Shown here one piece after another: positions 36,572-43,996 of a DNA stretch of 64,000 nucleotides. Under the pieces are notes generated by a model that worked only from the letters and a program-made list of their open reading frames with translations, did not search any database and was not told the DNA's origin. The stretch's first letter is position 1. Every line of letters begins with the position of its first letter. Position numbers and translations under genes: made by a program. Source of the stretch: an uncultured Bacteroides sp. GTDB taxonomy: Bacteria; Bacteroidota; Bacteroidia; Bacteroidales; Bacteroidaceae. The DNA is taken from positions 248,001 to 312,000 of the forward strand of contig CASFGA010000002.1 in assembly GCA_949294185.1 (NCBI GenBank), given 5' to 3'.

Positions 36572-37276
36572 GTCTTGCCACGCGCGGAGGAATCCGCCCG
36601 GAAAGCCCCCTATATATAATAAATGTATAGCGGAAGGCCGCAAGTCCAACGGCCTCGGAGAGGCCGAACCATGCCTAACCGCGGGTGAGCGAAGCGAACC
36701 TGCGGACAGAGGACACACACCATCCCGTCCCCGAAGGGGGCGAATCTCCATCCACACACCACACACGGACATTGGACTTCTCCGAAGCCCCACCTCAGAA
36801 GGAGTGCACCCCGCATCCGCAGGTTCGCTGCGCTCACCAGCGGTTAAGCATGGTCGGGCTTCTCCGCAGCCCTCGGCGTGGCATGCGGGCATGACTGTGA
36901 ATACATATATAATGTATGGCGGAGAGAGGACGGGCAGACACACCCTGCAAGCAGCCACGCAGAGCCAACAGCCTCGGAGAGGCCCGACCATGCTTAACCG
37001 CGGGCGAGCGAAGCGAGCCTGCGGAGAGAGGACACACACTATCCCGTCCCCGGAGGGGGCGAACGCCAAACGGGAAACAAGGTCTGAAACGGCTCGCTCG
37101 GCTACCCCACATTTATATCTATATGCCTGCCGGACATACATTTACAAAACAAATAAAATTATCAGGCAAAATTTGCAAGTCTTGATTTGATAATCTATAT
37201 TTGCAGACAATATGACCTCCCACGCTTCCCGACAGAACAGCGCACCACGGGGGGTCTTAGAGTTTTCATACCCCTC
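36572..37276. repeat. Repeat cluster: two direct and one inverted copy of a ~60-92 bp element, plus AT-rich boxes
   Basis: No gene is supported in these 705 bases. Two direct copies (36653-36744 and 36972-37063) share CCTCGGAGAGGC, ACCATGC, TAACCGCGGG, GAGCGAAGCGA and a CCCGTCCCC-GGGGGCGAA end. A shorter inverted copy is at 36816-36873. Boxes of the type TATATAATGTATGGCGGAGA lie at 36906-36926 and, beyond the Abi gene, at 38361-38384, with variants at 36610-36634 and 35535-35560. A CTTCTCCGCAGCCCT segment recurs at 36859 and 38321. Many overlapping open frames here are by-products of the GC-rich repeat. Confidence 0.8.
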
Positions 37277-38233
37277 ATGGAATATAAAAAGAAACCTTTA
37301 TCGCTGACCGAACAAGTGGGCAAACTGGCCGTACGCGGACTCATCATTGACGATGAGGAACTGGCAAAGCGCTATCTGTCCAACATAAGCTATTATCGTC
37401 TTCGCGCCTATACATACCCATTCCAGGAGAATGCGGATGAAACGGCAGACCATCATTTTATCCGCACAGGCATACACTTTTCGGATATCATCGATCTGTA
37501 CTGCTTCGACAGGAGGCTGCGCTCACTGCTTTTCAACGCCATTGAAAAGATTGAAGTTGCGGTACGTGCCAAACTGGTACAGGTGTATGCGGAAGCCACA
37601 GGAAACAGCCACTGGTTCACAAACAAGAATCTGTTTCAACATAAAGAGGTAACAGACAAGAACGGAAACACAACAACGGCGTATGACATGCTGATGAAAG
37701 ACATCCAATCTGAAATACGCCGGAGCAATGAAGACTTCATCAAGCATTACAAAGCCAAATACGACACTCCCCCTGTACCTCCCTCGTGGATGACCCTCGA
37801 AGTGCTGTCATTGGGCACACTGAGCCGGATGTATGAACTGCTGAACCGTTCTGCACAAAAGAAAGAAATCGCAAAGGCTTTCGGACTGCCGAATGAAAGG
37901 ATTCTGGCAAACTGGCTTCATGCGATAGCCGTACTGCGGAACTGCTGCGCCCATCACAGCCGGATATGGAACAGACGGTATATTGTAAACGTGCAGCTTT
38001 CCTACAACACGACATACCCGTTCATCGACAAGAGCACCATAAAAAGCATACGTTCCAACAAGCTGTTTGCCATACTCTGCTGCATCAAATACATATCCGA
38101 CATCATCAGTCCGGACAGCGACCTCAAACGTAATTTCCTGTCCCTACTTGGAGACAGCGGGCAACTGCTGAACATGAAGGACATGGGATTTCCGCCCAAC
38201 TGGAAGTATCTGGAAATCTGGAAGAACAGATGA
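37277..38233 (+). CDS. Abi_2 family (AbiD/AbiF-like) abortive infection protein with HEPN motif
   Basis: A 318-residue phage-resistance protein. The start at 37277 gives MEYKKKPLSLTEQVGKLAVR, the normal Abi_2 opening; an upstream extension is rejected. Family motifs are LSNISYYRLRAYTYPF, YCFDRRLRSLLFNAIEKIEV, PPSWMTLEVLSLGTLSRMYE and, near residue 230, AVLRNCCAHHSRIWNRR, which contains the RNxxxH-type HEPN RNase signature. AbiD/F proteins stop phage growth at a late stage; HEPN members often act by RNA cleavage. The gene is flanked on both sides by members of the repeat family. Confidence 0.92.
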   Translation: MEYKKKPLSLTEQVGKLAVRGLIIDDEELAKRYLSNISYYRLRAYTYPFQENADETADHHFIRTGIHFSDIIDLYCFDRRLRSLLFNAIEKIEVAVRAKLVQVYAEATGNSHWFTNKNLFQHKEVTDKNGNTTTAYDMLMKDIQSEIRRSNEDFIKHYKAKYDTPPVPPSWMTLEVLSLGTLSRMYELLNRSAQKKEIAKAFGLPNERILANWLHAIAVLRNCCAHHSRIWNRRYIVNVQLSYNTTYPFIDKSTIKSIRSNKLFAILCCIKYISDIISPDSDLKRNFLSLLGDSGQLLNMKDMGFPPNWKYLEIWKNR

Positions 38234-38390
38234 AAAGGGTTTTGCCGGCCCGTAAATGTTCTGCACATGGCAACCGGCGGACTTGGCTAACCTCCATCCG
38301 CCCCACACACAGATACTGGACTTCTCCGCAGCCCTCTCTGCGGCGGTGCAGACATATACCTATATAATAATGTATGGCGGAGAGCGACTG

Positions 38391-38702
38391 TCACATAAAG
38401 ACAGGAGAGAAGTCTATCCGCAACGCATGGGCTATCCGCAGGAAGCTGGAAAGCTGCATGTCCGTTTCCCCGCGCTCGATTCTGGCGATATAGCTTCTTG
38501 CCGTCCCGGTCTTCTCGGCAAGTTCGCCTTGCGTCATCTTCAGTTCCTTGCGCCTGTCGCGCAGGATTACGCCGTAATAGTATGCCTGCGCCTTTTCCTC
38601 AAACGTGCGCCGGGTCTCAGTGCCGGGCTTTCCATATTTCGCATCCAGCAAATCGCCGGCAGTGTGTAATTTTTCCAATTTCTTTTCATCAAGCTGTATC
38701 AT
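38391..38702 (-). CDS. XRE-family antitoxin (HigA-like)
   Basis: A 103-residue helix-turn-helix protein. Residues 50-98 are the Cro/C1-type domain: LRDRRKELKMTQGELAEKTG, RSYIARIERGETDMQLSSFL. The N-terminal ~45 residues (KLEKLHTAGDLLDAKYGKPG) are the part expected to bind the toxin. It overlaps the end of the toxin gene by 4 bp, with toxin first and antitoxin second, the HigBA order. It should neutralise the toxin and repress the shared promoter. Confidence 0.88.
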   Translation of the reverse strand: MIQLDEKKLEKLHTAGDLLDAKYGKPGTETRRTFEEKAQAYYYGVILRDRRKELKMTQGELAEKTGTARSYIARIERGETDMQLSSFLRIAHALRIDFSPVFM

Positions 38703-39055
38703 AATTGAAACCCTCCAAGTATTTTAATCGCCTTTTTTACCTGTCTGTCATAGTCCTTTGAAGACTTCTTCAAGAATGCGTTCAGAACCAATATTTTTGT
38801 AGCCAATATTATGTTAGGGTTGTTTACCGCAAACAAAACCGTCCTATATTCGTTCGTACCTACGGAAACGCGCATCTCATACAAATCCGTCCCGGTCAGG
38901 CTCTTTATGAATTTGGCCGATATCACCTTTTCATTTCTGACTATGCCAAGCACATAGTCAAACTTCTGTTTCACACTGTCTTGCTGCAAGTGGTAAAACT
39001 CCCAGAACTCATCCGAGAAATACAGTTCCCTTAAATGCTCCTTGCTTTCTTCCAT
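38699..39055 (-). CDS. RelE/HigB-type toxin (phage-derived Gp49-like)
   Basis: A 118-residue predicted ribosome-dependent mRNA interferase. The start at 39055 gives MEESKEHLRELYFSDEFWEF; a longer frame upstream runs through the promoter (TACTTTTG reads on the minus strand about 9-16 bp before the ATG) and is rejected. The domain pattern fits the Gp49-like/HigB family: VKQKFDYVLGIVRNEKVISA, IKSLTGTDLYEMRVSVGTNE, YRTVLFAVNNPNIILATKIL and a basic tail KKSSKDYDRQVKKAIK. It is followed by its antitoxin with a 4-bp overlap. Confidence 0.88.
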   Translation of the reverse strand: MEESKEHLRELYFSDEFWEFYHLQQDSVKQKFDYVLGIVRNEKVISAKFIKSLTGTDLYEMRVSVGTNEYRTVLFAVNNPNIILATKILVLNAFLKKSSKDYDRQVKKAIKILGGFQL

Positions 39056-39231
39056 AGCGCAAAAGTAACCAATAAGATACAAACATGCAAATCTTTTCCC
39101 GCATTGTTTTGGATATTTCCGGAACATGAAGTCCTCGGGAAAGCACTCCAGATTGCGGTCGAGCATCACTTTCTGTCCCCGCCCGCACGCGCCGGGGAAC
39201 ACCGGGGGAACGGGGAGCGGAGCGCGGGAGC

Positions 39232-39239
39232 TATCTTTG
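39232..39239 (+). promoter_or_regulatory. Bacteroidetes-type -7 box for the HU-HIG/smalltalk/amidase genes
   Basis: TATCTTTG followed by TATC, 95 bp upstream of the HU-like ATG, leaving a long leader. Confidence 0.6.
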
Positions 39240-39334
39240 TATCGCAAACGGAAGGGGAAGGGGATGCGGCCGGCAGCATTCCACCGACCTTACGGAGCGG
39301 AACTCAATCATTAACCTTTAACTGAAAGAATCGT

Positions 39335-39805
39335 ATGGCTATCGCTTACAAAATCGTGGCAAAAAAGAATCCGACCGACCCTGATTCGGGCGTGAAGTAT
39401 TATCCCCGTCTGGTGACGATGGGAAACACCAAGACGCTGGAGGACATCATCTATGACATCAAGGAAATGAGCTCGCTCTCGGAGGGAGACATCCGGAGTG
39501 TGCTGGCCAACTTTACGGAGTGCATGAGGCGGGCGCTCTACAACAGCCAGTCGGTGAACATCGACGGCTTCGGGGTGTTCAGCCTGTCGGCAAGAAGCAA
39601 GGGGGCCGAGTCGCCCAAGGAGGTGCAGACGGCAAACATCCGCGCGGTGCGCATCAACTTCCGTGCGTCGACCCGCATCCGTCCGGACCTGGACGCCAAG
39701 AACCCGGCGGACAAGATGACCTTCTACAACGCGGAGCAGCAGGCTGACGCGCCGGCCGAGGACGGCGGAACGGACGAGGGAGAGGGCGGTGACGGGGCCA
39801 TGTAG
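39335..39805 (+). CDS. HU-HIG family DNA-binding protein
   Basis: A 156-residue HU/IHF-related protein of the type found in Bacteroidales virE loci. The HU core occupies about residues 5-120: YKIVAKKNPTDPDSGVKYYP, IYDIKEMSSLSEGDIRSVLA (dimerisation helices), SVNIDGFGVFSLSARSKGAE (the strand leading into the DNA-binding arm) and IRAVRINFRASTRIRPDL. The C-terminus is acidic and Gly-rich (EDGGTDEGEGGDGAM). It likely bends or packages DNA at a specific locus rather than genome-wide. It is the first gene of a short unit with the smalltalk peptide and amidase. Confidence 0.92.
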   Translation: MAIAYKIVAKKNPTDPDSGVKYYPRLVTMGNTKTLEDIIYDIKEMSSLSEGDIRSVLANFTECMRRALYNSQSVNIDGFGVFSLSARSKGAESPKEVQTANIRAVRINFRASTRIRPDLDAKNPADKMTFYNAEQQADAPAEDGGTDEGEGGDGAM

Positions 39806-39884
39806 CCTGCCGCCCCGAAGATGCGGGGAGGGCCGCAAAGAGACACCACTTTTATTTCACTAACCATCTAAAAAACATCAGAAC

Positions 39885-39995
39885 ATGAAGCAGACCATGA
39901 GCGGAAGAAAGGGAGGAGTATGGGGCGTTGTCCTCAAGGTGATCATCGCAGTGGCCACCGCCATCGGCGGGGCGCTGGGTCTCACGAGTCTCTGA
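39885..39995 (+). CDS. Smalltalk peptide
   Basis: A 36-residue peptide beginning MKQTMSGRKGGVWGVVLKVI and ending in a hydrophobic Ala/Gly/Ile-rich helix (IAVATAIGGALGLTSL). This matches the small 'smalltalk' proteins annotated in Bacteroidales between HU-like and amidase genes; the function is unknown. A single transmembrane helix is likely. A holin-like or membrane-permeabilising role has appeal because an amidase follows 76 bp later, but this is speculation. MSGRKGG at 39897 is an alternative start. Confidence 0.85.
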   Translation: MKQTMSGRKGGVWGVVLKVIIAVATAIGGALGLTSL

Positions 39996-40071
39996 CACCT
40001 CTGACGGAAGGGGCAGGCGGAACGCCACGGCGGCGGCCGCCTGCCCTGTCTGCTGTAAAGACAAGCAAGCT

Positions 40072-40515
40072 ATGGAAAAGGATACGGAATACATGGAACG
40101 GGAAATCAAGCTGATCGTCATCCACTGCACGGCCACGCCGCCCTCGGTGGACTTCACGCCCGAGCGTCTGGAGGCGTGCCACCGCGCACGGGGGTTCCGC
40201 ACGGCGGGCTACCACATCTACATCACCCGCGACGGGGCGGTGCACCGGATGCGGCCGCTGCACGAGGCGGGGGCGCACGCACGGGGGTTCAACCTGCACT
40301 CGGTGGGGGTGGCCTATGAGGGCGGAACGGACGAGGCGGGACGGCCTGCCGACACGCGCACGCCCGCACAGCGCGCCGCACTGCTCGATGTGGTGACGGC
40401 CCTCAGGCGCACCTTCCCGCAGGCGCGGGTGAAGGGGCACCGCCAGCTGTCGGCCGACATCGGCAAGGCATGCCCGTGCTTCGACGCGGAAAAGGAGTAT
40501 GCGGATGTGGTGTGA
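40072..40515 (+). CDS. N-acetylmuramoyl-L-alanine amidase (Amidase_2, phage lysozyme-like)
   Basis: A 147-residue T7-lysozyme-type zinc amidase that cuts the bond between MurNAc and the stem peptide of peptidoglycan. Zinc ligands and catalytic residues are placed as expected: His in IVIHCTATPP (near residue 18), the substrate segment GYHIYITRDGAVHRM, His in LHSVGVAYEGG, and the second and third ligands in VKGHRQLS and KACPCFDAEKEY. It has no signal peptide, so export would need another route or cell lysis. It ends the HU-smalltalk-amidase group. Confidence 0.95.
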   Translation: MEKDTEYMEREIKLIVIHCTATPPSVDFTPERLEACHRARGFRTAGYHIYITRDGAVHRMRPLHEAGAHARGFNLHSVGVAYEGGTDEAGRPADTRTPAQRAALLDVVTALRRTFPQARVKGHRQLSADIGKACPCFDAEKEYADVV

Positions 40516-40609
40516 GCGCGTGCGGGGGAAAATGATGAGGGAGCAGAGCTTCCTGCTCACGCAGGTCGCTCCGCCCCCTCTGGCGATATATACACTTGAT
40601 CGAAGATCC

Positions 40610-42073
40610 TTATTCGGCGGCAGGCTCGTAGGCCTTGACGGCCTCGAGGTTGGCCCTCGCCTTTTCGGGCTCGGCCACCATGGCGCGGTCGAACCACGCA
40701 CGGGCGTTTTCAAAGTTGCCCGCCAGCCACTCCATCACGCCCATGTCGTTCCACGCGCGGGCATCGTCCTTCACCTTGTCCAGATAGGCGGCCGCCTTGC
40801 GGAAGTCGCCGCTCACGATGTTGGCCGAAGCGGCGTTGATGTTTGCCACCACATCGTCGGGATAGGTCTGGGCGGCAATCTCATACACGCGGCGGTATTC
40901 CTCCGTGCCCGGACGGAGCGTCTTGGCCACGCGGTACATCTCCTGCAGGCTCAGCATCCGGGGATTGGTATAGATGAGCTGTGCGGCCTCTTCGTTGGCC
41001 ACCTCGCGCACCTCATAGTCCACCGCCACGCCCAGACGGCGCAGACGCGGATAGTAAGTGTCCATCATCCTGCGGTAGCCGGCAGTGCCCAGGGCCGACT
41101 TCAGCCTTGCCTCGCGCACATCCAGATTGTCGTACTTGCCGATGACCTCCAGCGCCTTTGCGGCGTATGCCGGACGCTCGTCCTCGAGCATCCGCACCAG
41201 TCCGTCCCAGTCCTCGCCCGCCGAAGACACCTCAAGAATCTCCTCGGGGAAGTTGTAGCTGCCCTTCAGGTTGAGGGTGAACGACTCTGCCCGCTGCGCC
41301 GACACACGCTCGTTGGTGCGCACAGAGCCGTCGGGCGAGGCATATCCGGTCACGCGGATGGACTTGAAGGTCACCAGGTCGCCCTCGGTCAGGGGGTTGA
41401 GGATGGCCTTCAGCTTCTGCATCTCGGCGGCGTTGCTGCGGTAGGCGGGGTCGAACACGGTCTTTCCCACCGGGTATTCCACATACAGCGTGCTCTGCTC
41501 GGAGCGCACCTTGAGGGGTTCCTCCCTCGGGGCGAGGAAGGTGACCATCTGCATGCACGGCTCGCACACCTGTCCGGAGACGGGCAGCGGCAGCACGGTC
41601 ACTTCGGGTTCCGGCTCGACGACGGTCAGCTCGGGATGTGCCTCGTAGCACTCGCGCCCCTCCTGGAGCAGGACGACCGCGGCCGTGCCCATCCACTCTT
41701 CGTAGGGCATGACGGCGGTGTAGCGCACGTGGAAGGGACGGTCGTCGCTGCGGCCGTGAATCACGGCGTAGGGGCTGCCGAAGCCGTAGCGCCTTGCCAT
41801 GCGGCGCTCCTTGCGGCGCATCTTGTATTCGCCCTCCGCGCCCGTCACGATGACGGGTGCCAGGGCGCGGAAGTTCCCCTCCCCGCGCAGGCAGGGGGTG
41901 AAGGCATACGACTGTTCGCTGCTCACCCGCACCGCACTGAGGTCGATGGAGAAGTCCATCGTGAGCGTATCCTCCTCGAGGGTAAGCGTGGGGCGGGTGA
42001 GTCTTACATCGTCCGCCACGGCTGCCAGAGGCAGGATGGCGAACAGCAGGGCATATATGGGTTTCATTTTCAT
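40610..42073 (-). CDS. DUF3868 surface protein with OmpA-like domain and TPR-like C-terminus
   Basis: A 487-residue exported protein (signal MKMKPIYALLFAILPLAAVA). The N-terminal ~110 residues are DUF3868 (LEEDTLTMDFSIDLSAVRVS), found in Bacteroidales proteins encoded in fimbrial-type loci. Residues ~200-330 contain an OmpA-like segment (YRSNAAEMQKLKAIL, FKSIRVTGYASPDGSVRTNE), which binds peptidoglycan in OmpA. The C-terminus is helical and TPR-like (ASANIVSGDFRKAAAYLDKV, AWNDMGVMEWLAGNFENARA). No fimbrillin gene is nearby. It lies 27 bp downstream of the DUF5723 gene and is probably co-transcribed with it. Confidence 0.88.
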   Translation of the reverse strand: MKMKPIYALLFAILPLAAVADDVRLTRPTLTLEEDTLTMDFSIDLSAVRVSSEQSYAFTPCLRGEGNFRALAPVIVTGAEGEYKMRRKERRMARRYGFGSPYAVIHGRSDDRPFHVRYTAVMPYEEWMGTAAVVLLQEGRECYEAHPELTVVEPEPEVTVLPLPVSGQVCEPCMQMVTFLAPREEPLKVRSEQSTLYVEYPVGKTVFDPAYRSNAAEMQKLKAILNPLTEGDLVTFKSIRVTGYASPDGSVRTNERVSAQRAESFTLNLKGSYNFPEEILEVSSAGEDWDGLVRMLEDERPAYAAKALEVIGKYDNLDVREARLKSALGTAGYRRMMDTYYPRLRRLGVAVDYEVREVANEEAAQLIYTNPRMLSLQEMYRVAKTLRPGTEEYRRVYEIAAQTYPDDVVANINAASANIVSGDFRKAAAYLDKVKDDARAWNDMGVMEWLAGNFENARAWFDRAMVAEPEKARANLEAVKAYEPAAE

Positions 42074-42100
42074 AACGGTTGGGTTAAAGTTCGGATGAGG

Positions 42101-43633
42101 TTACAGAGCGGGCACCTCCACACACCGGTAGGTGCGCTTGTGCTTCGGCCCGAAGGTGAAGTTTATGCCCATGCTGAAACTGGCCTGAAAACGGTTGACT
42201 GGCGCGTAATACTTGGGCGAGAACTTGCCCAGAGGCGCGTCGGCGGCAATGAAGAAGTTGAAGCCGCGCGGATGGAAGTTCAGCATCAGTCCGCCCGCGG
42301 AACCGAAGTTGGACAGGGCATAGCTGGCCGACGCCTCAAACCATCTGAGGGGAGAGACATTGGCCGACACACGCGCCTCCGTCCACCAGTGCCGCCCCTG
42401 AATGCGGGTGGACGAAAGCAGGCCGAACTTCAGTCGGTCGTAGGCCGGAAGGGTGTATTGCGCGCCGAGATTCATCGTGGCGGCCAGTGCCGTGGTGCGC
42501 GAGAGCCCTTCGCCCTCCTTCTCGAACTTGGAGAGGGCTTCGAGGTCGTCTACCAGACGGTCGGCCTGATTGTCGAGCGAATTGGGGTCGTCGTCGCCCA
42601 GCTCGGAATTGACGGGGATTTCGGTGAACCCGTCGAACTCAAAGGAACTGTTCATCACGGCCTTCACCGTATGGTTCCACCGGATGAACCCGAGGTCGAG
42701 CAGGGCGGCCGAAAATGTCCACTCGTCGTTCAGACGGTAGGTGGCACCGAGGTCGAACGCCAGCCCGAATCCCGCCGGACCGATATTGCTGTCATCAAAG
42801 TCCAGGTCGTCATACGAAAGGAGGCGTTCTGCCCCCGGCTTGAGCTGATCGGTACGGTTTCCGGCCTCATCCATCACATAGTCGCTCTCGTCGTAGTTTC
42901 CGGTCTCGCCGCGCGTGGGCGCCACCAGTCCCTTGGCCGAGAGATAGGCCTGCGCGCCCGAGGGGGTGATCTGCCATCTGTCGGGCGTGGCCGTCACATC
43001 CAGACGGTCGACCTTCACCGTAGCCTTTGCCAGTCCTACGAGCAGCTTCACCTTCGCCCCCACCGTCCACCGGTCGTCAATCTCGCGGGCATGGCCGAGG
43101 GCGATTTCGGCGTAGCTGGTCGACAGGAGGCTGATGTCGTCAATCTGGTAGTGCGAGCCCTCGGGACTGTCGACCCCGCTCTTCATGAACCGGAAGAGTG
43201 CGTCGGGGGCGGAGAATCCGGTATTGCTCTTCACCGAGATGCCCAGGGTGTTGAATCCTCCCCATCCGTAGAACCCGATGCCGAGGATGGTCTCGTCGAG
43301 ACTGAATCCGAACTTCACCCTGCGGGGCAGTCCGCCGAGGAACTCGTCGCGGCTCACATCCCCGTGCATGAAGGTCATCAGGTCGCCGTCGGGCTTCACG
43401 AAGAGGAAGTCGCCCACCCCTGCCGTGCTCTGCGCGCCGAGCGAGAGGTTTCCCAGTGCCGGCATGGTGACATATCCCCTCTCGCCCATGAAGGCGGGAT
43501 TCAGCTCATGGCGGAAGGTGGCCCCCTCCAGGAAATAGGCGGAGCGGCTGCCCTGTGTCTGCGCCCCCATCTGCCCGGCCATGCCGCACAGTGCGAATAC
43601 AGACCATATCATAATCCATACACGTTTTTCCAT
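42101..43633 (-). CDS. DUF5723 family outer-membrane beta-barrel protein
   Basis: A 510-residue exported protein with a signal peptide (residues ~1-24, ending MGAQTQG). The start of the mature chain, YFLEGATFRHELNPAFMGER, is the recognisable DUF5723 opening, and the rest is a series of amphipathic beta strands such as LGLAFDLGATYRLNDEWTFS and FEASASYALSNFGSAGGLML. The C-terminal strands end in a charged tail rather than a terminal aromatic. An outer-membrane barrel is predicted; no substrate is known. It leads a two-gene leftward unit with the DUF3868 protein. Confidence 0.85.
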   Translation of the reverse strand: MEKRVWIMIWSVFALCGMAGQMGAQTQGSRSAYFLEGATFRHELNPAFMGERGYVTMPALGNLSLGAQSTAGVGDFLFVKPDGDLMTFMHGDVSRDEFLGGLPRRVKFGFSLDETILGIGFYGWGGFNTLGISVKSNTGFSAPDALFRFMKSGVDSPEGSHYQIDDISLLSTSYAEIALGHAREIDDRWTVGAKVKLLVGLAKATVKVDRLDVTATPDRWQITPSGAQAYLSAKGLVAPTRGETGNYDESDYVMDEAGNRTDQLKPGAERLLSYDDLDFDDSNIGPAGFGLAFDLGATYRLNDEWTFSAALLDLGFIRWNHTVKAVMNSSFEFDGFTEIPVNSELGDDDPNSLDNQADRLVDDLEALSKFEKEGEGLSRTTALAATMNLGAQYTLPAYDRLKFGLLSSTRIQGRHWWTEARVSANVSPLRWFEASASYALSNFGSAGGLMLNFHPRGFNFFIAADAPLGKFSPKYYAPVNRFQASFSMGINFTFGPKHKRTYRCVEVPAL

Positions 43634-43911
43634 ACTATGTCGTCTTATCGTTTCTTTTCGTCATTGCCTTCAGTCCAGGCCCGCTTTCACGCCTCGCGGA
43701 GCACTCAGGCTCACCTTCGCTGTCCGGAGCGGCCGGCTGTCTCTCAGGGGGACGCGGCCCACGGGCGGGAGCACCCCTGCCCTGCATGCGGTGAGGGTGA
43801 GGGTGAACCGGCTTCCTGCGCGAGACGGATATCCATGGACAAATATACAACTTTTTACGAGAACCGAACCACCGTCTGCCCTTTTATTTGTCTGTCCGTC
43901 AACAGACCGAC
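43634..43911. other. Gap between the first GH92 terminator and the DUF5723 gene
   Basis: I see no gene or clear repeat. The part next to the DUF5723 start presumably contains that gene's promoter, but no exact TAnnTTTG box stands out. Confidence 0.4.
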
Positions 43912-43955
43912 AAAAAAAGCCCCCCGCTCTTCACAATCCGTGAAGGGCAGGGAGC
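43912..43955 (-). terminator. Intrinsic terminator of the GH92 cluster
   Basis: On the minus strand a 16-bp stem (43919-43934 with 43940-43955; two G-U pairs and one mismatch) is followed by seven U (A-tract 43912-43918), 41 bp past the last GH92 stop codon. Confidence 0.82.
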
Positions 43956-43996
43956 CAAAAACAAACAATAAATGTTTTTTTACCCTCTCATCCGGG

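Noticed and set aside
36653..37063. Direct repeats considered as a CRISPR array
   Set aside because: Only two direct copies and one inverted copy, about 92 and 58 bp long and imperfect, with no regular spacers and no cas genes.
36465..37190. Several overlapping open frames on both strands (up to 241 codons) in the repeat cluster
   Set aside because: They run through direct and inverted repeats, restart in every frame, and their proteins are repeats of Arg/Pro/Ser-rich text with no consistent start or domain.
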